This document shows, piece after piece, positions 1 to 7,379 of a stretch of 20,418 bases of DNA; positions within the stretch are counted from its first letter, which is position 1; the number at the start of each line of letters is the position of its first letter. Below the pieces are notes generated by a model. That model saw only the letters and a list, made by a program, of their open reading frames with translations. It was not told where the DNA came from and did not search any database. This DNA comes from an uncultured Asticcacaulis sp. (GTDB lineage: Bacteria > Pseudomonadota > Alphaproteobacteria > Caulobacterales > Caulobacteraceae): contig CAMLPZ010000041.1 of the NCBI GenBank assembly GCA_946482045.1, forward strand, positions 1 to 20,418, in the 5' to 3' direction. The translations under genes were made by a program, and so were the position numbers.

Positions 1-390
1 GTCCTCGCGCGCGCCCGCCAGCGTTTGTCGCAGTCCGGCGGCATCCGTAACATCATGGCCGAGCTGCCGCCCAAGCTGATCGCGCGGTCGCGCGGCGTGA
101 TGCGTGTCATCCACCTCGAAGACATCGACTGGATCGGTGCCGCCGGCGACTATGCGGAGGTTCACTGCAAAGGGCGGTCTTATCTCATCGATGACTCGCT
201 GAGTGCGCTGACCGCCCGGCTGCCGGCTGGCCAGTTCACCCGCATCCATCGCGCCGCCATCATCCGGCTGGACCGGGTGGCTGAAATCCGCACCGGCGCC
301 CACGGCGACGGAGCCCTAAGCCTGACCTGCGGGACGGAACTGAAGATCAGCCGCCGCTTCCGCGACGGCCTGGCCCGCCTCTTGACCTAG
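1..390 (+). CDS. LytTR-domain regulator, C-terminal part (5' end outside window)
   Basis: The reading frame is open from base 1 to the TAG at 388-390, so the gene begins upstream of the window. The visible 129 codons start with a linker (VLARARQRLSQ) and then form a LytTR DNA-binding domain: the stretch RSRGVMRVIHLEDIDWIGAAGDYAEVHCKG, a run resembling DDSLSALTARLP, and the hallmark FTRIHRAAIIRLDRVAEI followed by a strand ending in KISRRFRDGL. LytTR domains bind DNA through beta strands and usually sit at the C-terminus of response regulators or membrane-anchored regulators. The ARQRL linker resembles that after a receiver domain, but the N-terminus is not visible, so a membrane-type LytTR protein is also possible. 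A TTG at 25 could start a free-standing domain, but nothing like a ribosome binding site precedes it. Confidence 0.85.
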   Translation, partial: VLARARQRLSQSGGIRNIMAELPPKLIARSRGVMRVIHLEDIDWIGAAGDYAEVHCKGRSYLIDDSLSALTARLPAGQFTRIHRAAIIRLDRVAEIRTGAHGDGALSLTCGTELKISRRFRDGLARLLT

Positions 391-426
391 CCGTTCGGCG
401 ACCGGGCCGTCCCGTTCGCCGAACGG
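391..426 (+). terminator. Inverted repeat after the LytTR gene, terminator-like
   Basis: CCGTTCGGCGA (391-401) is the exact reverse complement of TCGCCGAACGG (416-426), giving an 11-bp stem with a 14-base loop that begins right after the stop codon. No T-run follows, so if it ends transcription it does so without a classical U-tract. It could also protect the mRNA 3' end. Confidence 0.5.
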
Positions 427-459
427 CGATTGCGTCCGGCGCACCCGTCACTCCAACTT

Positions 460-482
460 GCCTCCATCGCTGCATCGGAGGC
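460..482 (+). promoter_or_regulatory. Hairpin sequestering the ribosome binding site of the NTF2-like gene
   Basis: GCCTCC (460-465) pairs perfectly with GGAGGC (477-482). The right arm is the Shine-Dalgarno (GGAGG, 477-481), which lies 4 bases before the ATG at 486. The stem would hide the ribosome binding site, suggesting translational control or thermometer-like behaviour. The pairing is seen directly; regulation is inferred. Confidence 0.4.
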
Positions 483-485
483 GCC

Positions 486-1394
486 ATGTCCCAACCTTAT
501 AAACTTGCCCGGCGGACAATGCTTCTGGCGTTACCCGGAGGCCTGCTTTTCGCCCATGCGGTCGGGGCCGGAGACAATGGTTTAGCGAAAGCACAGTCCC
601 GCCTGTCGGATGCCATCCGTAACAACGACGTGGCCGGACGAATGGCGCTGTATCTTCGGGGCGCCCGGAGCCTGCAGGAATACCAGCCGGCACTTTACGG
701 CGCCGATGCGATCAAAGCCTATCATCACGCGCTGCTCAGCCGCAAAAGCGTGACCGATTACCGTGCCGCTCCCGCTGACGTGATCGATCTCGGAGGCGCG
801 GCGGTAGAGACCGGTACATTTGACATCACCTGGCAGGACGGCCAGCGCGAGGCCGGCAAATACCTCATCCTCTGGTCGTTTAAATCCGAAACGCCAAGGA
901 TCGTGGCCGATGCCTGGGGGTATCTGCGGCCGCTATCGGAACCGCAGGTATTCTTTGTCGATTTGCCGTCCGGCCAACCGCCGGCCACTTCAGCAAACCT
1001 AGAGATCAAACGGCAACTGGACGACCTCAACCAGCGCAACGCCGAGGCCGTACGCCGGAAAGACGCTGAAACACAGATCGGTTTTTACACCGAAGACGCT
1101 GTTTTCATGCCGTTCGCCGATACGCCGAAATCCGGCATCGCGGCCATCGCCGCCCACCTGCGGCGCTATGTGGAAAACGGCGGCGGCGCCACCTTCGACA
1201 CAGTCGAAGTCTGGAACGAAGGCTTCGAGGTCTTTCCCGGCCATATCGTCGAATATGCGCGCTTCCGCGTCCACTGGCGCACTACAGACGCGTCGGGCGT
1301 CGTCACGGGTGGCGGCATCCGCCTGTGGAAGCGCATGTCCGACGGCCAACTCAAACTGCACCGCCAGATCGGCACCCATTACCACACCACCTGA
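486..1394 (+). CDS. Exported protein with two NTF2/SnoaL-like domains
   Basis: 302 residues. The start ATG has GGAGG just upstream. The N-terminus reads as a signal peptide: a basic n-region (KLARR), a hydrophobic stretch to about residue 27 and an AVGA cleavage-like site; the RR pair is not a clear Tat motif. Two related halves follow, about residues 33-148 and 170-300. Each opens with an amphipathic helix (LAKAQSRLSDAIRNND; IKRQLDDLNQRNAEAVRRKD), then a short helix and YLR / FYTEDAVFMP, then a curved sheet ending in a W-rich strand (LILWSFK; IRLWKRM). This is the pattern of DUF4440/SnoaL-like cone folds, which bind small ligands or act as polyketide-cyclase-type enzymes. No catalytic residues can be assigned, so the substrate is unknown. 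The stop is 14 bases before the next gene, so the two probably form an operon. Confidence 0.75.
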   Translation: MSQPYKLARRTMLLALPGGLLFAHAVGAGDNGLAKAQSRLSDAIRNNDVAGRMALYLRGARSLQEYQPALYGADAIKAYHHALLSRKSVTDYRAAPADVIDLGGAAVETGTFDITWQDGQREAGKYLILWSFKSETPRIVADAWGYLRPLSEPQVFFVDLPSGQPPATSANLEIKRQLDDLNQRNAEAVRRKDAETQIGFYTEDAVFMPFADTPKSGIAAIAAHLRRYVENGGGATFDTVEVWNEGFEVFPGHIVEYARFRVHWRTTDASGVVTGGGIRLWKRMSDGQLKLHRQIGTHYHTT

Positions 1395-1408
1395 CCGGAG
1401 AGACGATA

Positions 1409-2458
1409 ATGAAATGGCTGTCCATATCCGCCGCCCTGCTGTGCCTGGCTTTTGCGGCAACCGCCGAAGCTGAAAGCCGGCTCGACCGTACGCAGATCCG
1501 CTCGACAAGCCTTGCGGGCAACAAGATCGGCGTTTCGCCGATGCGCGGCGTAAGCGTCTATCTGCCGCCGGATTACGACACGCCGGGCAAACGCTTTCCG
1601 GTCCTCTATTTTCTCAACAATATGAACGAGACCGACACCGAGCCCTTTGCCACGCACGACGCAAAAGCGCTGCTGGACGCGGCGATCGCCGACGGTACGA
1701 TCGGCAGCGTCATTGTGGTTACGGCGGATTTTTCCACGCCGCTGGGGTCGTCCTGGTACGTCAACTCGCCGGTTACCGGCAACTGGCAGGACTTTATGGT
1801 CAAGGAACTGGTACCCTATATCGACAGCCATTACCGCACCCTGGCATCAAGGGACTCGCGGGGCATGGCCGGCGATCGCATGGGCGGTTACGGCGCCATC
1901 CGCTTCGGCATGACAAACCCGGATGTCTTCGGCGCTGTCTACGCCCTGCATCCTGTCGGCACCGGAACGGGCGTCCAAACCATGCACAGCCGGCCGGACT
2001 GGGAAAAACTGCAAAATGCGAAGTCGCTGGCCGAATTCGATGATGACCTGTTCGGGCGCATTTTCCTGAGCATTTATCAGGCCTATGTGCCCAATCCGGA
2101 GAAGCCTCCGCTTTATGTTGACCTGACAGCGCGCCGCGAGAACGGCCAACTGAACGTCGACGCCACGCAGACGGCCCGGCTTATTCACAATTTCGCCCTG
2201 ATCAATCAGTTGCCTGAGCACGCCGGCAATCTGAAGCGCCTGCGCGCCTTCAAGTTCGACTGGGGCCGCAATGATGTCAATTACGACCATGTCATTTCCA
2301 ACCAGGCCTTTGCCCGGATGCTCGACGAATATGGCGTGACCTATGAGGCCGAAGAGTATCGCGCCTGGTGGGGCGAACGGACCTGGGGTGCAGACGGGCG
2401 CGTCATGACCGACCTCCTCCCCTTCTTCGCGAGAAACCTGACCTTCAACCAGCCATAA
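1409..2458 (+). CDS. Exported esterase-family (esterase D / IroE-like) protein, catalytic Ser and His missing
   Basis: 349 residues from the ATG at 1409, which is preceded by GGAGAG; the longer in-frame ATG at 1325 lies inside the upstream gene. Residues 1-21 are a signal peptide ending AEAES. The rest matches the PF00756 alpha/beta-hydrolase family: GVSVYLPPDYDTPGKRFPVLYFLNN, a region equivalent to VTADFSTPLG, FMVKELVPYIDSHYRT, the nucleophile elbow and a final LPFFARNL. The elbow, normally G-H-S-M-G-G, is G-D-R-M-G-G at 155-160, so Arg157 replaces the catalytic serine. The segment that usually holds the histidine (…GTH…) reads YRAWWGERTWG at 317-327, with no His. The acid is probably Asp289 (GRND). 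The frame is intact, so this is not an ordinary decaying pseudogene; a binding or scaffolding role is an inference. It follows the NTF2-like gene by 14 bases. Confidence 0.8.
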   Translation: MKWLSISAALLCLAFAATAEAESRLDRTQIRSTSLAGNKIGVSPMRGVSVYLPPDYDTPGKRFPVLYFLNNMNETDTEPFATHDAKALLDAAIADGTIGSVIVVTADFSTPLGSSWYVNSPVTGNWQDFMVKELVPYIDSHYRTLASRDSRGMAGDRMGGYGAIRFGMTNPDVFGAVYALHPVGTGTGVQTMHSRPDWEKLQNAKSLAEFDDDLFGRIFLSIYQAYVPNPEKPPLYVDLTARRENGQLNVDATQTARLIHNFALINQLPEHAGNLKRLRAFKFDWGRNDVNYDHVISNQAFARMLDEYGVTYEAEEYRAWWGERTWGADGRVMTDLLPFFARNLTFNQP

Positions 2459-2474
2459 CTAAAATTTGTCTTTC

Positions 2475-2489
2475 TGATAATGATTATCG
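2475..2489. promoter_or_regulatory. Fur box upstream of the DUF2061 gene
   Basis: TGATAATGATTATCG matches 14 of 15 bases of the classic 7-1-7 Fur site TGATAATNATTATCA, including the perfect palindrome GATAAT-G-ATTATC (2476-2488). It sits 55 bases before the DUF2061 start. A second perfect palindrome, CACATCGATGTG (2494-2505), is 5 bases downstream. Placement over a promoter would give iron-dependent repression; that is inference. Confidence 0.65.
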
Positions 2490-2543
2490 ATTACACATCG
2501 ATGTGAGAAAGCGCTATTGTCGGGCCGAACAGGAGCCAGTCCC

Positions 2544-2765
2544 ATGCGTCTCGTCGCCAAAACGCTTTCCTACGCCACCATGCACGTCTTTATCGCGTCG
2601 ACCCTGGCCTATATCCTGACCGGCAACTGGGCGATTGCCTTAGGCATCGGGCTGCTGGAGCCCTTGGCACAGACCGTGGCCTTCCCGCTTCATGAATGGG
2701 TGTGGGAGCGCAAGAAGGTCAGGTTCGACCTGATGCATGGGCATGGCTCAGATACGGTTGCCTGA
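2544..2765 (+). CDS. DUF2061 small membrane protein
   Basis: 73 residues. The ATG at 2544 is preceded by AGGAG at good spacing; an in-frame start at 2517 would include that site and is less likely. The protein has two hydrophobic segments (about residues 12-27, MHVFIASTLAYILTG, and 30-48, AIALGIGLLEPLAQTVAF) followed by the family-typical HEWVWER and a short basic, cytoplasmic-looking tail. This is the DUF2061 layout: R-xxxK-T-x-S near the N-terminus, two helices and H-E-x-x-W. The family has no established biochemical role. A Fur box upstream suggests that expression responds to iron. No clear operon partner. Confidence 0.8.
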   Translation: MRLVAKTLSYATMHVFIASTLAYILTGNWAIALGIGLLEPLAQTVAFPLHEWVWERKKVRFDLMHGHGSDTVA

Positions 2766-2790
2766 CGGGTTGCAAGTTTTGCCCCTGCCG

Positions 2791-2816
2791 CTACCCTGCG
2801 ATTGAATGGAGGGTAG
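2791..2816 (+). promoter_or_regulatory. Hairpin sequestering the ribosome binding site of the 2818 gene
   Basis: CTACCCT (2791-2797) is the exact reverse complement of AGGGTAG (2810-2816). The right arm contains most of the Shine-Dalgarno GGAGGG (2808-2813), and the ATG begins one base after the stem, at 2818. The 7-bp stem with a 12-base loop would block initiation until opened. The structure is seen in the sequence; a regulatory function is inferred. Confidence 0.4.
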
Positions 2817-2817
2817 A

Positions 2818-3183
2818 ATGGAATTCAAGGGGTTCAACATTTCGGAGACGCCTGACGGTCTTAGCGTAACGTTCTCGCACCGTGAGATGTTCATCTTCAG
2901 CAAGATGCTGTTGAGCGCAAAATTCCCGCCTGACTACATCTTCAGTACGAACTACCTTCTCAACCCCTACCTCAACCAGCTCATCGATGCTGTCTCCGAG
3001 CGTATGAACCAGCTTTCAACCAGCTCGGTCGAGGATTTCGAAATTCCAGAGAGCGACTCTTTTGCCCAAGCCGTCTTTGAAGCGATCGACGACTATATCG
3101 CTAAAGGCAATGCTAGCGCGGCAGATCGTGATAACTTACTGCGGCTGGCTTTTAAGCCGCATAAGGTTGAAGGCTATAAATAA
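2818..3183 (+). CDS. Small protein of unknown function
   Basis: 121 residues. I chose ATG 2818 because GGAGGG lies 4 bases upstream; the in-frame ATG at 2806 would place that site inside the coding region. I do not recognise a family. The protein is acidic and probably mostly helical, with no signal peptide or membrane segment. The N-terminal third looks like short strands (MEFKGFNISETPDGLSVTF), then a helix-rich middle (EMFIFSKMLLSAKF; LNQLIDAVSERMNQL), an acidic linker (VEDFEIPESDSF) and a final helical part. Its codon use is less GC-rich at third positions than its neighbours' (for example TTTAAGCCGCATAAGGTTGAAGG), which may hint at more recent acquisition. A bidirectional terminator separates it from the convergent ettA. 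Confidence 0.65.
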   Translation: MEFKGFNISETPDGLSVTFSHREMFIFSKMLLSAKFPPDYIFSTNYLLNPYLNQLIDAVSERMNQLSTSSVEDFEIPESDSFAQAVFEAIDDYIAKGNASAADRDNLLRLAFKPHKVEGYK

Positions 3184-3210
3184 AAGCGCCAGTCTTTCGA
3201 CCGGCGCTTT
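3183..3210. terminator. Bidirectional terminator between the 2818 gene and ettA
   Basis: AAAGCGCC (3183-3190) pairs with GGCGCTTT (3203-3210) around a 12-base loop. A-rich and T-rich flanks on both sides make it suitable for the plus-strand gene ending at 3183 and for ettA, whose stop is at 3217 on the minus strand. Confidence 0.7.
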
Positions 3211-3216
3211 CTGCCT

Positions 3217-4884
3217 TTATCGGCTGAATTTTTGGAACTTGATCCGGTGCGGGATCAACGAATCCGTGCCCAAGCGGCGCTTCTTGTCCTCTTCGTACAT
3301 TTCGAAGTTACCCTCGAACCATTCGACGTGAGAATCGCCTTCAAAGGCCAGGATGTGCGTCGCCAGACGGTCCAGGAACCAGCGGTCGTGGCTGATAACC
3401 ACGGCGCAGCCGGCGAACTCTTCCAGCGCCTCTTCCAGAGCTTGCAGCGTTTCGATGTCGAGGTCGTTGGTCGGTTCGTCGAGCAGGATGACGTTGCCGC
3501 CGGCGGCCAGGGTCTTGGCCAGGTGAACGCGGTTGCGCTCACCGCCCGACAGCAGGCCGACCTTCTTTTGCTGGTCGCCGCCCTTGAAATTGAACCCGCC
3601 AACATAGGCGCGGCTGTTGATTTCACGCTTGCCGACAACCATGACATCGGTGCCGCCCGAAATCGCCTGCCATACAGTATCTGTCGGGTTCAGGTCGTCG
3701 CGAGACTGATCGACATAGGCGAGCTTGACCGTTTCACCGAGACGGATCGTGCCCTTGTCCGGCTTTTCCTGGCCGGTAATCAGCTTGAACAGGGTCGACT
3801 TTCCGGCGCCGTTCGGGCCGATGACGCCGACAATGCCGTTGGGCGGCAGCTTGAAGGTCAGGCCCTTGAACAGGACCTTGTCGCCGTACTCCTTTTCGAG
3901 GTCGGTGACTTCGAGCACGACGTTGCCAAGACGCGGTCCGGGCGGAATCTGGATGGTGGCGTAGGTCTGCGCCTTGGCCGAATGTTCCTGCTCCTCGACC
4001 ATGCGCTCATAGGCAGCCAGACGCGCCTTGGACTTGGACTGTCGGGCCTTGACGCCCGAACGCACCCATTCCAGTTCCTTGGTGAGCGCGCGCTGGCGCG
4101 CTTCGGATTCCGACTGCTCTTGCACGACGCGCTTCTGCTTCTGCTCCAGCCAGCCGGAGTAGTTGCCTTCGTACGGCACACCCTTGCCGCGATCGAGTTC
4201 GAGCGTCCACTTGGTGACCTGATCGAGGAAGTAACGGTCGTGGGTGACGAGGATGACGCAGCCCGGGAAGGCTTCCAGATGGTGCTGAAGCCAGGCGACC
4301 GATTCCGCATCGAGGTGGTTGGTCGGCTCATCCAGCAGCAGCATGTCAGGCTTGGACAAAAGCAGGCGGGCCAGGGCGACACGACGCTTTTCACCGCCCG
4401 ACAGCTTGGTCACGCCCGAATCGTTGGGCGGGCAGCGCAGGGCGTCCATGGCCATCTCGATGCGGCTGTCGATGTCCCAAAGGTCGCCGGCATCGATCTT
4501 TTCCTGGAGGGCGTTCATCTCCTCCATCAGTTCGTCGCTATATTCCTCGCCCATCAGTTCTGCGACCTTGTTGTAGCGGTCGAAGATCTTCTTTTCCTCG
4601 CACCAGGAAATGACGTTTTCCCAGACGTTAAGGTTTTCGTCGAGGTGCGGCTCCTGCTCGAGATAGCCCATCTTGGTGCCTTCGGCGGCGCGCGCCTCGC
4701 CGGAGAACTCCTTGTCGATGCCAGCCATGATCTTGAGCAGGGTCGACTTACCGGAGCCGTTGACGCCGACGACGCCGATCTTGGCGTCGGAATAGAAGGA
4801 GAGCCAGATGTTTTCGAAGACCTTTTTACCGCCGGGGTAATGCTTGGTCAGGCCCTGCATCTGGAAAATATATTGTTGCGCCAT
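3217..4884 (-). CDS. ettA: EttA, energy-dependent translational throttle (ABC-F ATPase)
   Basis: 555 residues, the usual length of EttA. It has two ABC domains and no membrane segment. Domain 1: Walker [10 protein letters not shown] (40-48), signature [16 protein letters not shown] and Walker [12 protein letters not shown]. The arm insertion includes the [20 protein letters not shown] stretch. The interdomain linker is charged and K/R/Q-rich ([20 protein letters not shown]…). Domain 2: [23 protein letters not shown] and [10 protein letters not shown]. The N-terminus [20 protein letters not shown] is typical of EttA. ABC-F proteins of this type bind the ribosomal E site and gate early elongation according to the ATP/ADP ratio. 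The ribosome binding site is weak (AAGGGTG, well upstream). The C-terminal tail ([14 protein letters not shown]) fits the family. Convergent with the small gene at 2818. Confidence 0.95.
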   Translation of the reverse strand: MAQQYIFQMQGLTKHYPGGKKVFENIWLSFYSDAKIGVVGVNGSGKSTLLKIMAGIDKEFSGEARAAEGTKMGYLEQEPHLDENLNVWENVISWCEEKKIFDRYNKVAELMGEEYSDELMEEMNALQEKIDAGDLWDIDSRIEMAMDALRCPPNDSGVTKLSGGEKRRVALARLLLSKPDMLLLDEPTNHLDAESVAWLQHHLEAFPGCVILVTHDRYFLDQVTKWTLELDRGKGVPYEGNYSGWLEQKQKRVVQEQSESEARQRALTKELEWVRSGVKARQSKSKARLAAYERMVEEQEHSAKAQTYATIQIPPGPRLGNVVLEVTDLEKEYGDKVLFKGLTFKLPPNGIVGVIGPNGAGKSTLFKLITGQEKPDKGTIRLGETVKLAYVDQSRDDLNPTDTVWQAISGGTDVMVVGKREINSRAYVGGFNFKGGDQQKKVGLLSGGERNRVHLAKTLAAGGNVILLDEPTNDLDIETLQALEEALEEFAGCAVVISHDRWFLDRLATHILAFEGDSHVEWFEGNFEMYEEDKKRRLGTDSLIPHRIKFQKFSR

Positions 4885-4979
4885 GGGGAGCGAGCACCCT
4901 TTGAGAGACTACAAAACTGTCGGGGAATTTTTTGTTCGCGCGGGTTTAGCCGAGGGGGGACCAAATCTCAAGATGGAAA

Positions 4980-5492
4980 TCAGCCTGTGGCGAATACGCT
5001 TTTCATGATCGCTTCCAGTCCGTCGCGGTCCTCTTCGTCAAAGGCGCCAAAGGCCTCGGAATCAACATCGAAGACGGCGATCAGGTTGCCATCCGTGCCG
5101 AAAACCGGCACGACGATCTCCGAGTTGGAACGGCTGTCGCAGGCGATATGCCCCGGAAAGGCGTGGACATCGGGCACGATCTGCGTTGTCCGCTCTCGCG
5201 CGGCGGCTCCGCATACCCCCCGTCCAAACGCGATGCGCAGGCAGCCCAAGGTACCATTATAAGGGCCGACGACCAGTTCGTCCTCTCCCTGTGACTTCTT
5301 AACCTCATCCACCACATAAAAACCGGTCCAGAACCACGCTGGAAACGCCCGGCTCAGCAGGCAGACGGTCGTGGCCATCCGTGCGACTTGATTTGCCTCA
5401 CCTTCGAGCACAGCCTTGAGGTCGCGCATAACACTTTGATAGGTTTCGCTTTTGCTGGCATTATCCGGCAGGATTGATGTGACGGCGCTCAT
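4980..5492 (-). CDS. msrC: Free methionine-(R)-sulfoxide reductase (GAF domain, fRMsr)
   Basis: 170 residues forming a single GAF domain. The family signature is complete: VVGPYNGTLGCLRI, GRGVCG and VPDVHAFPGHIACDSRSNSEIVVPV. The three redox cysteines fall at 84, 94 and 118, the same numbers as in the E. coli enzyme. The enzyme reduces free Met-(R)-sulfoxide in the cytoplasm with thioredoxin as the usual electron donor. CAGGAG precedes the ATG. The gene lies about 95 bases upstream of ettA on the same strand, so co-transcription is possible but not required. An extra insert (VDEVKKSQGEDEL) lies before the catalytic loop. Confidence 0.93.
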   Translation of the reverse strand: MSAVTSILPDNASKSETYQSVMRDLKAVLEGEANQVARMATTVCLLSRAFPAWFWTGFYVVDEVKKSQGEDELVVGPYNGTLGCLRIAFGRGVCGAAARERTTQIVPDVHAFPGHIACDSRSNSEIVVPVFGTDGNLIAVFDVDSEAFGAFDEEDRDGLEAIMKSVFATG

Positions 5493-5826
5493 ATTTTTTT
5501 CTCCTGAAAAGCGTATTTACACCTCCCCCAGTGGACCATCGACACGTCTGACGGGAAAGCCGGAAGGAATACGCCGCCATTAACACTTTTCCCTTCCCAA
5601 GTCGCTGCTTTTGCCCCATGATGGCGGTGATGGACTCCGGTCCTTGGGGTAGAGTAAGGGAATACGGGCTGAGGTCGGCGGGGGCAGAATCAACCTTCCG
5701 CGACAATCTGGCAACGCTCGGCGATATAACGGCAGCCAAAGGGGGGCATAGCTTGACAGTCCGGGTATTCCTTAACAAAGAATGCGTTAACCATATTTTT
5801 GCCGACTTTCGTCGGGGCGATTGCTG
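5493..5826. other. Intergenic region between msrC and the Sel1 lipoprotein gene
   Basis: About 330 bases between divergent genes with no coding potential I trust. On the plus strand TTGACA (5753-5758) is a good -35 element, but no strong -10 lies 17-18 bases on. TTAAC at 5772 and GTTAACC at 5786 are CtrA-like half-sites, spaced 11 rather than the usual 7 bases apart. A small hairpin (CCGAC/GTCGG, about 5802-5816) precedes the start at 5827. GANTC sites occur around 5633 and 5687. Confidence 0.4.
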
Positions 5827-7299
5827 ATGTCGAAACGTGACAGTTCAGGATCGGTTTGGGGGGCTTCAGGCGCCATGGAACCGGTCTCCAAGCAGCGAGG
5901 TGGACGCACCAGGGCCATGGCAGCCCTGGCGGGTATCCTGTGCCTCAGCCTCACGCTTTCAGGGTGCGACTCGCGCGATCTGGCCTGGCTGCGCGGCGGC
6001 AAGGAACGTGGCATGTCCGGCGAAGGCGGCTATGCCTGCCCACGTCCGCCCGACATGTATCAGCAGGGCGGTTTCAACGGCCAGGAAAAGGAAATCCGCT
6101 ATTTCCGCCACCTCGCCTTCGGCAATGACTTCTTCGCCCAGCTTGAACTCGCCAACCGTTACGCCGCGCTGAACGCCGGCGACAAGAACCTTGAGGACGA
6201 CGTCGAGTCCTCGGTGTGGCTGGTCATGGCCCTGGCCAACCCAGAAGGCTATTCCCGCGCCGACCGCGACACCCAGTCGGGTCCGATGGCGTCGCGCTAC
6301 GACAAGTGCCGCGCCTATGAGCGCGCCCGCGCCTACAAGATGCTCGACCAGCAGCTATCGATGATGGATGCCTCCGAGCGCGACAAGGTCCGCGACCGCG
6401 TCATCTACATCCAGTCGAACATGGGAGCCGAAGGCTTCCGCACCCTGGCGCGCCTGTACGACAAGCAGTATGGCCCGATGGGCGAGCCCGCAAAGGACCG
6501 TGAAGCCGTGCGCGCCATGCGTCGTGGCTCCGACTACGCGCTCGTCAATGCGCGTTCGCTGTTCGAACGGTCGGACGTGGACGCCTACCTCTATAACTAC
6601 AAGGCCATGGAAACCGGCGATGTCGGGGCCTATGTCCTGCTGAAGGACTTCGAAAAGTCGGCGCCGGAACGCCAGCGCTATGCAACCTTCGTCGAAGCCA
6701 AGGCGCGCCGCTGGGTTGCGCCCTACGAAATCTATCCGACCGAAACGCCCAAGGGCGGCGTTCCGCATTCGGACGAAAGCAAGCCGAACGAAGCCGGAGT
6801 CTATGCCGTTTCGCGGATGGAGGAACTGCCCTTCATCCACGTTATTCGCGCACTCAACTACCTCGACCTGCTCCATACCGAATGCGAAGGCCCGAACGAT
6901 GTCCCGAAGCAGACGATCGACGGCCTGCGCGGCATGATCGGCATGCCGGCCGGAGAGCGCCTCACCTATCTCGACCGCGTCCGCGCCATTCAGCTGGCGG
7001 CCATCAACGGCGACTCGCAGTCGCAACTGGTCCTGGCGGTCATGTATTCCGAAGGCGTCGGCGTCGAAGTCGACTATGCCCGCGCCTTCTACTGGTACCA
7101 GCAGGCTGAAAAGCAGGGATCGCCCGAGGCGCGTTACGCCATGTCGACCTATTTCGACCTGGGCCTGGCCGGTGTCGCCGATCAGAACAAGGCCGAGTCG
7201 GTCGTCCTGCAACTCGACTCGGCGCTGGCAGGGTTCCGTCCATCAACCGCCCGCCTGCAAGCCGTGCTCAATCAGGTTTCGCGTAACCCCGATCAGTAA
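5827..7299 (+). CDS. Sel1-repeat lipoprotein
   Basis: 490 residues from ATG 5827. A start at 5917 would leave the signal peptide without positive charges, so an upstream start (5827 or 5875) is needed. After a basic segment (SKQRGGRTR), the hydrophobic stretch AALAGILCLSLTLSGC ends in a lipobox with Cys47. The mature part is about 440 residues, mainly helical. A clear Sel1 unit lies near residues 391-430 (AAINGDSQSQLVLAVMYSEG, then D-YARAFYWYQQAEKQG), with a second, degenerate one after it; a divergent Sel1-like stretch may occur at about 95-140 (FFAQLELANRYAALNAGDKN). Sel1 repeats make protein-protein contacts. The next gene follows after 80 bases and is also exported, so the two probably work together in the envelope. 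No closer function is visible. Confidence 0.8.
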   Translation: MSKRDSSGSVWGASGAMEPVSKQRGGRTRAMAALAGILCLSLTLSGCDSRDLAWLRGGKERGMSGEGGYACPRPPDMYQQGGFNGQEKEIRYFRHLAFGNDFFAQLELANRYAALNAGDKNLEDDVESSVWLVMALANPEGYSRADRDTQSGPMASRYDKCRAYERARAYKMLDQQLSMMDASERDKVRDRVIYIQSNMGAEGFRTLARLYDKQYGPMGEPAKDREAVRAMRRGSDYALVNARSLFERSDVDAYLYNYKAMETGDVGAYVLLKDFEKSAPERQRYATFVEAKARRWVAPYEIYPTETPKGGVPHSDESKPNEAGVYAVSRMEELPFIHVIRALNYLDLLHTECEGPNDVPKQTIDGLRGMIGMPAGERLTYLDRVRAIQLAAINGDSQSQLVLAVMYSEGVGVEVDYARAFYWYQQAEKQGSPEARYAMSTYFDLGLAGVADQNKAESVVLQLDSALAGFRPSTARLQAVLNQVSRNPDQ

Positions 7300-7379
7300 A
7301 TTAGGCCGCACCGGCCACGGGGACACTTATGATGATATTGCCGCACCGGCTGACCGGCGGCGGCCTGAGGAAGAGACAG

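Noticed and set aside
3232..5262. 676-codon open frame on the plus strand
   Set aside because: It lies antisense to ettA and msrC, whose motifs are complete. Long antisense frames are common in high-GC DNA with strong codon bias, and this one has no ribosome binding site or recognisable domain.
5772..5792. CtrA site (TTAA-N7-TTAAC) upstream of the Sel1 lipoprotein
   Set aside because: The half-sites are present, but the spacing is 11, not 7, so I list it only as a weak observation.
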